Positions 12,063-19,128 of a stretch of DNA of 64,000 nt are shown one piece after another. This stretch comes from Streptomyces althioticus. GTDB taxonomy: Bacteria > Actinomycetota > Actinomycetes > Streptomycetales > Streptomycetaceae. Location of the stretch: assembly GCA_014649355.1 (NCBI GenBank), contig BMSW01000017.1, positions 62,001 to 126,000 of the forward strand, given 5' to 3'. Numbering within the stretch: the stretch's first letter is position 1; each line of letters begins with the position of its first letter. The translations under genes were made by a program, and so were the position numbers. The notes beneath the pieces were generated by a model, which was not told the origin of the DNA, did no database searches, and saw only the letters and a program-made list of their open reading frames with translations.

Positions 12063-13741
12063 TCGGCCTCATCTCCGCCACGGCGGCGGGAGCGGCGGCA
12101 CGGGACCGGCTGGCCGCCGCCTGGCCGGACCGCACGCGGGTGTACGGCGGTCCGGTGGCGGACGCGGTACGGGCCGCGTTCGCGGAGTGCGACCGGCTGG
12201 TGTGTTTCCTCGCCACCGGGGCCGTGGTGCGGCTGGTGGCGCCGCTGCTGCACGGCAAGGCGGACGACCCGGGCGTGGTGTGCGTCGACGAGGCCGGGCG
12301 GTTCGCGGTGTCGCTGCTCGGCGGGCACGGCGGCGGCGCGAACGAACTCGCCCGCGAGGTGGGCGAGGTGCTGGGCGCGGAGCCGGTGGTGACGACCGCG
12401 ACGGACGCGGTGGGGCTGCCGGGTCTGGACACGCTGGGCCTGCCGGTGGAGGGCGATGTGGCGGCCGTGTCGCGGGCGCTGCTGGACGGGGAGGCGGTGG
12501 CGCTGCGCGCCGAGGTGACCTGGCCGCTGCCTCCGCTGCCGGTCGGCGCCGAGGGCGCGTACACGGTCCGGGTGACGGACCGGATCGTCGAACCGGCCGA
12601 CGGGGAGGCGGTGTTGCGGCCTCCGACGCTCGTCGTCGGGGTGGGCGCGTCGAAGGGCGCCCCCGTCGAGGAGGTGCTGGCGCTCGTCGAGGGCGCGCTG
12701 CGGGAGGCGGGGCTGTCGGCGGCGTCCGTGGCCGAACTGGCCACGGTGGACGCGAAGGCCGGCGAGCCGGGGCTCGTGGAGGCCGCACGGCGGCTCGGCG
12801 TGCCGCTGGTGACGCACCCGGCTGAGGACTTGGCGGGCGTCGCGGTGCCGAACCCGTCGGACGCACCCCTGGCTGCCGTCGGCACCCCGTCCGTCGCGGA
12901 GGCCGCCGCGCTCGTCGGCGGGGGTGAACTCCTGGTGCCCAAGCGGAAGTCGGCCGGCTCCCCCGCCATGGCGACCTGCGCGGTCGTACGGCGTCCGGGG
13001 CGGGGGCGGCTCGCGGTGGTCGGGCTCGGGCCCGGCGCGCGGGACCTGCTCACCCCGCGGGCGCGGGACGAACTGCGGCGCGCGTCCGTGCTGGTGGGGC
13101 TCGACCAGTACGTCGACCAGATCCGCGACCTGCTGCGGCCCGGCACGCGCGTGCTGGAGTCGGGGCTCGGCGCGGAGGAGGAACGGGCGTGTACGGCCGT
13201 CGAGGAGGCCCGGCGCGGGCAGGCGGTCGCGCTGATCGGCAGCGGTGACGCGGGCGTGTACGCGATGGCGTCGCCCGCGCTCGCGGAGGCGTCCGACGAC
13301 ATCGACGTGGTCGGCGTGCCGGGCGTGACGGCGGCGCTCGCCGCGGGCGCGCTGCTCGGGGCGCCGCTGGGCCACGACCACGTGTCGATCAGCCTGTCCG
13401 ACCTGCACACGCCGTGGGAGGTCATCGAGCGGCGGGTGCGGGCGGCGGCCGAGGCGGACCTGGTGGTGACCTTCTACAACCCGCGCAGCCGGGGCCGCGA
13501 CTGGCAGCTCCCGAAGGCGCTCGCCGTGCTCGCCGGACACCGGGCGCCCGGCACACCCGTCGGGGTCGTACGGAACGCGTCCCGTGCGGACGAGTCGGTG
13601 CGGCTGACGACGCTGGCCGCGCTGGACCCGGCGACGGTCGACATGATGACGGTCGTGACCGTGGGCAACACGGCGACCCGGCAGATCGCGGGGCGCATGG
13701 TCACCCCGCGCGGCTACCGCTGGCAGGAGGAGACCCGGTGA
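12059..13741 (+). CDS. CbiG-CobJ fusion: cobalt-precorrin-5A hydrolase / precorrin-3B C17-methyltransferase
   Basis: This 560-aa protein fuses two enzymes. Residues 1 to about 310 are CbiG: an N-terminal domain with LVCFLATGAVVRL and SLLGGHGGGANELA, and a C-terminal domain starting at VGVGASKGAP near residue 194. CbiG opens the ring-A lactone in the anaerobic route. Residues about 318-555 are CobJ/CbiH (VVGLGPGARDLLTPRA; LIGSGDAGVYAMA; NPRSRGRDWQLP), which methylates C17 and contracts the ring. The GTG start overlaps the cobL stop. Such fusions are known in actinobacteria; finding a CbiG domain beside CobN is the odd point. Confidence 0.93.
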   Translation: MIGLISATAAGAAARDRLAAAWPDRTRVYGGPVADAVRAAFAECDRLVCFLATGAVVRLVAPLLHGKADDPGVVCVDEAGRFAVSLLGGHGGGANELAREVGEVLGAEPVVTTATDAVGLPGLDTLGLPVEGDVAAVSRALLDGEAVALRAEVTWPLPPLPVGAEGAYTVRVTDRIVEPADGEAVLRPPTLVVGVGASKGAPVEEVLALVEGALREAGLSAASVAELATVDAKAGEPGLVEAARRLGVPLVTHPAEDLAGVAVPNPSDAPLAAVGTPSVAEAAALVGGGELLVPKRKSAGSPAMATCAVVRRPGRGRLAVVGLGPGARDLLTPRARDELRRASVLVGLDQYVDQIRDLLRPGTRVLESGLGAEEERACTAVEEARRGQAVALIGSGDAGVYAMASPALAEASDDIDVVGVPGVTAALAAGALLGAPLGHDHVSISLSDLHTPWEVIERRVRAAAEADLVVTFYNPRSRGRDWQLPKALAVLAGHRAPGTPVGVVRNASRADESVRLTTLAALDPATVDMMTVVTVGNTATRQIAGRMVTPRGYRWQEETR

Positions 13742-14325
13742 ACCGCGTGGTCCACCCCATCGAGCAGGAGTCGTTCCGGCGGCTGCGCGCCCGCCTCGAC
13801 ACCTCCCGCTTCCCGCCGCTGACCCGGGCGGTCGTGGAGCGGGTCGTGCACTCCTCCGCCGACCTGGAGTACGCCACCGACCTCGTGACGGACGAGGCCG
13901 AACTGGAGCGCGCGCACGCCGCTCTGCACGCGGGCGCGCCCGTCGTCGCGGACGTGGAGATGGTCGCGGCCGGGATCACCCGCCGCGAGACCGTGTGCCG
14001 GCTGCGCGAGGCACGCTCGGGGCCGGGACTCACCCGGTCCGCGCACGCCGTGCGGCTCGCGTACGAGGAGGTCGGGCCCGGCGCCCTGTGGGTGATCGGG
14101 TGCGCCCCGACCGCGCTGGAGGAACTGCTGACGCTGGACGCCTCCCCGGCGCTCGTCGTCGGCCTGCCCGTCGGGTTCGTCGGCGCCGCCGAGTCCAAGG
14201 CGGCGCTGCGGGAGAGCGGACTGCCCGCCGTGAGCAACGTGTCCGAGAAGGGCGGGTCGGCGGTCGCCGCCGCCGCGCTCAACGCCCTGCTGTACCACCC
14301 CGCTTCGACCGAGGAGACCCTGTGA
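13738..14325 (+). CDS. cobH: Precorrin-8X methylmutase
   Basis: CobH (CbiC) moves the C11 methyl group to C12, turning precorrin-8X into hydrogenobyrinate. The 195-aa protein has normal length. It shows the N-terminal HPIEQESF segment, the ERVVHSSADLEYATDL block containing the catalytic His, and GLPVGFVGAAESKAAL near the C-terminus. GTG at 13738 overlaps the stop of the CbiG-CobJ gene, and its own stop overlaps the cbiX start, so it is translated as part of the coupled series. Confidence 0.95.
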   Translation: MNRVVHPIEQESFRRLRARLDTSRFPPLTRAVVERVVHSSADLEYATDLVTDEAELERAHAALHAGAPVVADVEMVAAGITRRETVCRLREARSGPGLTRSAHAVRLAYEEVGPGALWVIGCAPTALEELLTLDASPALVVGLPVGFVGAAESKAALRESGLPAVSNVSEKGGSAVAAAALNALLYHPASTEETL

Positions 14326-15233
14326 CCACCCCGCCCGCCCTGCTCATCGCCGGCCACGGCACCCGGGACGACGCCGGAGCGGAGGCGTTCCGCGCCTTCG
14401 TGCGGGAGCTGGGCCGCCGCCGGCCCGACCTGCCCGTCGCGGGCGGCTTCATCGAGCTGTCCCCGCCGCCGTTGGGCGAGGCCGTCGCCGAGCTGGTGGA
14501 GCGGGGGGTACGGCGGTTCGCGGCCGTGCCGCTGATGCTGGTGTCCGCCGGGCACGCCAAGGGCGACATCCCGGCCGCGCTGGCCCGCGAGAAGGAACGC
14601 CACCCCGGTGTCTCGTACACGTACGGCCGTCCGCTGGGCCCGCACCCGGGTCTGCTGCGGGTGCTGGAACGGCGGCTCGCGGAGGCGGTGGACGCCTCCT
14701 GGGACCCGGCCGAGGTGACGGTCCTCCTGGTGGGGCGCGGGTCGACCGACCCGGACGCCAACGCCGAGGTGTTCAAGGCGGCCCGGCTGCTGTGGGAGGG
14801 GCGCGGGTACGCGGGCGTGGAGACGGCGTTCGTGTCGCTGGCGAAGCCCGACGTGCCGGGCGGGCTCGACCGGTGCGCCCGGCTGGGGGCGCGGCGGATC
14901 GTCGTCCTGCCGTACTTCCTGTTCACCGGGATCCTCCCGGACCGGGTGCGGACGCAGACCGAGGAGTGGGCGGCTGCCCACCCGGACACCGAGGTGCGGT
15001 CGGCGGACGTCATCGGCCCGGAACCGGAGCTGCTGGACCTCGTCCTGGAGCGGTACGAGGAGGCCGTGAAGGGTGATCTGCGGATGAACTGCGACTCCTG
15101 CGTCTACCGGATCGCGCTGCCCCGTTTCGAGGACAAGGTGGGGCTGCCGCAGCAGCCGCATTTCCATCCGGACGACGACGGGCACCATCATCACGGTCAT
15201 GGTCACTCGCACTTCCCCAGCCATGCCCACTGA
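14322..15233 (+). CDS. cbiX: Sirohydrochlorin chelatase CbiX with MXCXXC and His-rich tail
   Basis: CbiX inserts cobalt (or iron, for sirohaem) into sirohydrochlorin without ATP, early in corrin synthesis. The 303-aa protein has two CbiX domains: AGHGTRDD with the metal-site His at the N-terminus and LVGRGSTDPDAN opening the second half. The C-terminus carries MNCDSC at residues 255-260, the MXCXXC motif reported to hold an Fe-S centre in long CbiX proteins. It ends in a tail with about ten His residues, likely a metal store. The GTG start overlaps the cobH stop. Its presence beside the late chelatase CobN is discussed as a finding. Confidence 0.92.
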   Translation: MTTPPALLIAGHGTRDDAGAEAFRAFVRELGRRRPDLPVAGGFIELSPPPLGEAVAELVERGVRRFAAVPLMLVSAGHAKGDIPAALAREKERHPGVSYTYGRPLGPHPGLLRVLERRLAEAVDASWDPAEVTVLLVGRGSTDPDANAEVFKAARLLWEGRGYAGVETAFVSLAKPDVPGGLDRCARLGARRIVVLPYFLFTGILPDRVRTQTEEWAAAHPDTEVRSADVIGPEPELLDLVLERYEEAVKGDLRMNCDSCVYRIALPRFEDKVGLPQQPHFHPDDDGHHHHGHGHSHFPSHAH

Positions 15234-16284
15234 ACCGGTGTCCGGTCACGACCTGCGCCATCACGGCGACGCCGAGGTCCGCGACGACGGCGGCGCGCTC
15301 GTCGACCTCGCCGTCAACGTCCGCGCAGACACGCCTCCCGATTGGCTGCGGGACCGCATAGCGGCGTCACTGACCGGGCTCGCCGCCTACCCGGACGGGC
15401 GGGCAGCGCGGGCCGCGGTCGCGGCGCGGCACGGGCTGCCCGTGGAACGGGTGCTGCTGACGGCGGGCGCGGCGGAGGCGTTCGTGCTGCTGGCGCGGGC
15501 GCTGAAGGTGTCGCGGCCGGTGGTGGTGCACCCGCAGTTCACCGAGCCGGAGGCGGCGCTGCGGGACGCCGGGCACACGGTGGACCGGGTGCTGCTGCGG
15601 GAGTCCGACGGCTTCCGCCTCGACCCGGCGGCGGTCCCTGAGGACGCGGACCTGGTGGTGGTCGGCAACCCGACCAACCCGACGTCGGTGCTGCACCCGG
15701 CCGGGGTCCTGGCCGGACTCGCCCGGCCCGGGCGCACGCTGGTGGTGGACGAGGCGTTCATGGACGCGGTGCCGGGTGAACGGGAGGCGCTGGCCGGACG
15801 GACGGACGTCCCGGGGCTGGTGGTGCTGCGCAGCCTGACCAAGACGTGGGGTCTGGCGGGTCTGCGCATCGGGTACGTGGTCGCGGCTGCGGAGACCGTC
15901 GCTCTGCTGGAGCGGGCGCAGCCGCTGTGGCCGGTGTCGACGCCGGCGCTGGCGGCGGCGGAGGCGTGCGTGTCGCCTGCGGCGCTCGTGGAGGCGGAGG
16001 AGGCGGCGCGCGTCGTCGCGGCGAACCGTGCGTACCTGATCGCGGGGTTGCGGGACTTCGCGTCCCACGGCCTGCGGGTCGTGGAACCGGCGGAGGCGCC
16101 CTTCGTCCTGGTCCGCGTCCCGGACGGGGCGGCTGTGCGGGAGAGGTTGCGCGCCCTCGGCTACGCCACCCGCCGAGGCGACACGTTCCCGGGCCTCGGA
16201 ACGGAGTGGCTGCGCCTGGCGGTACGGGACCGGGGGACGACGGAGGGGTTCTTGGGGGCGCTGGGGCGGGTACTGGGCGGCTGA
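15199..16284 (+). CDS. Threonine-phosphate decarboxylase-like PLP enzyme (CobC/CobD)
   Basis: This 361-aa fold-type I aminotransferase resembles histidinol-phosphate aminotransferase. In this position it is most likely CobC/CobD, which decarboxylates L-threonine phosphate to aminopropanol phosphate for the nucleotide loop of B12. The PLP lysine is Lys215 in LRSLTKTWGLAGLRIGY, and VVGNPTNPTSV and VVDEAFMD are the other cofactor contacts. ATG at 15199 overlaps the end of cbiX by 35 bp; ATG at 15223 (overlap 11 bp) is an alternative start. It is the last gene of the cluster and is followed by repeats. A true histidinol-phosphate aminotransferase is less likely but not excluded. Confidence 0.85.
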   Translation: MVTRTSPAMPTEPVSGHDLRHHGDAEVRDDGGALVDLAVNVRADTPPDWLRDRIAASLTGLAAYPDGRAARAAVAARHGLPVERVLLTAGAAEAFVLLARALKVSRPVVVHPQFTEPEAALRDAGHTVDRVLLRESDGFRLDPAAVPEDADLVVVGNPTNPTSVLHPAGVLAGLARPGRTLVVDEAFMDAVPGEREALAGRTDVPGLVVLRSLTKTWGLAGLRIGYVVAAAETVALLERAQPLWPVSTPALAAAEACVSPAALVEAEEAARVVAANRAYLIAGLRDFASHGLRVVEPAEAPFVLVRVPDGAAVRERLRALGYATRRGDTFPGLGTEWLRLAVRDRGTTEGFLGALGRVLGG

Positions 16285-16806
16285 CCGCCGGGCGGGTACC
16301 CACCGCCGGGGGCGCAGGCGGCACCTCCGCAGCGCGCCCCCGCTCGAACCCGCGCCCCCAGCGGCAACCCGCCTGCCGGTACACGCCGCCCGCCGACTGC
16401 GGGCAGTCCGTGGCTGATCGCGCAGTTCCCCGCGCCCCTGCGGAGCCTGCGGGCAGTCGTGCCGCTGGGGCGGCACGGGTGGGCGCAGGCGGCACCTCCC
16501 CAGCGCGCCCCCGCTCGAACCCGCGCCCCCAGCGGCAACCCGCCTGCCGGTACACGCCGCCCGCCGACTGCGGGCAGTCCGTGGCTGATCGCGCAGTTCC
16601 CCGCGCCCCTGCGGAGCCTGCGGGCAGTCGTGCCGCTGGGGCGGCACGGGTGGGCGCAGGCGGCACCCCCGCAGCGCGCCCCCCGCTTGGACCCGCGCCC
16701 CTGGCGGCAACCCGTCTGCCGGTACACGCCGTCCGCCGCCTGCGGGCAGTCCGTGGCTGGTCGCGCAGTTCCCCGCGCCCCTTGAGGGGCGCACCGGCCG
16801 CTCAGG
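16285..16806 (+). repeat. 171-bp tandem repeat, three units, between convergent genes
   Basis: Units start at 16311, 16482 and 16653, giving an exact 171-bp period. The first two units are nearly identical. The third is diverged, shorter and ends at about 16795. Each unit ends with the GCGCAGTTCCCCGCGCCCC module found elsewhere in the window. The last copy has a full hairpin (GCGCCCC 16775-16781, GGGGCGC 16786-16792). No gene is credible here: the open frames simply follow the 57-codon period. The array separates the end of the cobalamin operon from the convergent LAETG gene and may stop transcription from both sides. Confidence 0.9.
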
Positions 16807-17751
16807 TCAGTTCCGGCGCCCCCGCCGCGACAGCAGCACCGCTCCCCCGCCCGCCGCCAGCAGCGCCACCGCGCCCGCCGCCACGTACGGGGTGGCCGAA
16901 TCGCCGCCCGTTTCCGCGAGGTTGGTCTCCGCGCGGGCGCCCTGGGGTTCGACGGCGGGCTCCGCCTTGTCAGGCGCCTCAGGGGCCTCGGGGGCAGCCG
17001 CCTCCGGCTCCTCCGCGGTCTCCTCCGCCGACGCCGGCGTCTCGCACCGCGACTCCGCCAGCGTGAGCCGCCCCTCCACCTCCGCCACGTTCAGCTTCGC
17101 CGGGTTGACCGACACCTCCAGCTTCAGGGCGGTGGCCGCGGCCGTGGACGTCGTCGTCTCGGTCGTGGACAGGTCGAGGCGGACCGACCCCACCCCCGGC
17201 ACGTCGACGTGCGTCGGGCCGCCCGCGCTCAGGGAGACCCGCTTGCCGAGGACGGTGACCGCGGCGGGCAGGGTGACGGAGGCGTGCGGGGTCTCGCCGG
17301 CCTGGCAGACCGCCTTGGAGCCGACCGCCTCGAGTTCGACGAGCGACAGCAGCGGCAGTCCGGGGACGTGCAGGCGGGCGTCGGCGAGGGTGGTGGACGC
17401 CTCCGCCCTGTCGCCCTCGACGGTCGCGACCGCGTCGGCCACCTCCGCGCGCAGCACGCTGAACGGCTTGCCCCGGTCCACGCCGTCCAGGGTGGCGGTG
17501 AGGGCCGTCTGCCGCGCGCTGTCCGGCGCCTCGACCTCGTTGAGGGAGACGGAGAGCGGGACCTGCACCGACTTGTTGAGCAGGGACACGTCGAGGTCGG
17601 TGCGGAGCACGGAGGCGCTCGCGTGGCCGTGGCCCTCGGTGGCGTACGCCGGCGCCGCGCCGGCGAGGGCGACGGGTCCCGCTGTGAGCGCGCAGGCCAC
17701 GGCTGCGGCAGACCAACGGCGGGCAGGCGTACGGAAGTTGATGGTGTACAA
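16807..17751 (-). CDS. Secreted LAETG sortase-anchored surface protein
   Basis: This 314-aa protein has an N-terminal signal peptide (ARRW, then a hydrophobic stretch ending near AYA), a beta-rich middle with few Cys, and an acidic Pro/Ala/Glu spacer at about residues 225-275. The sortase signal LAETG is at residues 278-282, followed by a hydrophobic helix and a basic tail (RRGRRN). LAXTG signals are used by class E sortases of Streptomyces to attach proteins to peptidoglycan. It matches what I know as the SCO1860-type LAETG family, whose role is undefined. Its 5' end faces the amidohydrolase gene end 179 bp away. Confidence 0.88.
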   Translation of the reverse strand: MYTINFRTPARRWSAAAVACALTAGPVALAGAAPAYATEGHGHASASVLRTDLDVSLLNKSVQVPLSVSLNEVEAPDSARQTALTATLDGVDRGKPFSVLRAEVADAVATVEGDRAEASTTLADARLHVPGLPLLSLVELEAVGSKAVCQAGETPHASVTLPAAVTVLGKRVSLSAGGPTHVDVPGVGSVRLDLSTTETTTSTAAATALKLEVSVNPAKLNVAEVEGRLTLAESRCETPASAEETAEEPEAAAPEAPEAPDKAEPAVEPQGARAETNLAETGGDSATPYVAAGAVALLAAGGGAVLLSRRGRRN

Positions 17752-17930
17752 GGTGGTGGGACCCCCATGAGACTTTGCTGGGACCCGGACAGAATGTCCG
17801 CGCCCCCGCCGCCCCGTCAGCGATCCGGTGACTCTTCACTCCTTCGGGGAAGTCCGGAGAACGTTTTCGATTTCCGGGGTACGGCTGTTCGCCGCCGTCA
17901 CCCTCCCGCGCCCCACCCCGCGGGCGCGCC

Positions 17931-19022
17931 CTACGCGACGAGGCGCCCGTCGAGCACCACCCGGCGCGGAGCGGTCAGTACCCGGAGGTCCGCGCGCGGG
18001 TCGGCGTCGTAGACCACCAGGTCGGCCGGGGCTCCCTCCTCGAGGCCGGGGCGGCCGAGCCACGCCCTGGCCTTCCAGGTGCCGGCGGCGAGCGCCTCGA
18101 CGGGCGGAATCCCGGCCTTGGCCAGTTCCGCCACCTCCTCGGCGGCCAGCCCGTGCGGCAGGGTGCCGCCGGCGTCGGTGCCGACGAAGACGGGGACGCC
18201 GGCGTCGTAGGCGGACCGCACGGTGTCGTAGCGGCGCTCGTGGAGCCGGCGCATATGGGCGGACCAGCGCGGGAACTTGGCCTCGCCGCCGTCGGCGAGC
18301 GCGGGGAAGGTGGCGATGTTGACCAGCGTGGGCACGATCGCCACGCCCCGCTCGGCGAAGAGCGGGACGGTCTCGTCGGTGAGCCCGGTGGCGTGCTCGA
18401 CGCAGTCGATGCCGGCCTCGACGAGGTCGCGCAGGGAGTCCTCGGCGAAGCAGTGGGCGGTGACGCGGGCGCCCAGCCGGTGCGCCTCGGCGATGGCCGC
18501 CTCCACCGCGCCGCGCGGCCAGCAGGCCGAGAGGTCGCCCAGGTCGCGGTCGATCCAGTCGCCGACCAGCTTCACCCAGCCGTCGCCGCGCCGGGCCTCC
18601 TGGGCGACGTAGGCGACGAGGTCGTCGGGCTCGACCTCCCAGGCGTAGTCACGGATGTAGCGGCGGGTGCGCGCGATGTGCCGCCCGGCCCTGATGATCT
18701 TCGGGAGGTCCTCGCGGTCGTCGATCCAGCGGGTGTCCGAGGGCGAACCGGCGTCGCGCAGCAGCAGCGCGCCGGCGTCCCGGTCGGTGAGCGCCTGCTT
18801 CTCCGCGACGTCCTCCGGGACGGCCCCGTGCCGGTCGAGACCCACGTGGCAGTGGGCGTCGACCAGACCGGGCAGCGCCCAGCCGTCGACGGTCCGGACG
18901 TCACGGGCGCCGGCGGGACGGTCGTAGGAGATGCGGCCGTCGACCACCCACAGCTCGTCGCGGACCTCGTCCGGGCCGACGAGGATCCGCCCCTTCACAC
19001 GCAGCACCGCCTGATCGCTCAT
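17931..19022 (-). CDS. Amidohydrolase family protein
   Basis: This 363-aa protein is a metal-dependent TIM-barrel amidohydrolase. The first metal pair is HCH in LPGLVDAHCHVGLD; later ligands are His in VTAHCFAED, His in CVEHATG and Asp in FVGTDAGGT. A small beta domain flanks the barrel at both ends (VKGRILVGPDEVRDE; PADLVVYDADPRADL). This layout fits cyclic-amide, imidazolonepropionase-like or prolidase-type hydrolases; the substrate cannot be read from sequence. ATG at 19022 was chosen, as upstream in-frame codons run into the neighbouring promoter. It diverges from the AfsR-like gene across 106 bp. Confidence 0.85.
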   Translation of the reverse strand: MSDQAVLRVKGRILVGPDEVRDELWVVDGRISYDRPAGARDVRTVDGWALPGLVDAHCHVGLDRHGAVPEDVAEKQALTDRDAGALLLRDAGSPSDTRWIDDREDLPKIIRAGRHIARTRRYIRDYAWEVEPDDLVAYVAQEARRGDGWVKLVGDWIDRDLGDLSACWPRGAVEAAIAEAHRLGARVTAHCFAEDSLRDLVEAGIDCVEHATGLTDETVPLFAERGVAIVPTLVNIATFPALADGGEAKFPRWSAHMRRLHERRYDTVRSAYDAGVPVFVGTDAGGTLPHGLAAEEVAELAKAGIPPVEALAAGTWKARAWLGRPGLEEGAPADLVVYDADPRADLRVLTAPRRVVLDGRLVA

Positions 19023-19128
19023 GCCCCGCACGATAGTTCGTCGCCCGCCGCCCCGTGCGGGCGCTCCCGCCGCCACCGGCCGCCCGTGACCGGAGGCCGT
19101 TACAGTGACCGCCTGGAGGGTGGCGACT

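Noticed and set aside
16161-16785. Proteins with 57-residue internal repeats
   Set aside because: They come from the 171-bp period being a multiple of three. No ribosome site or recognisable protein family was seen, and the same DNA recurs in intergenic regions.
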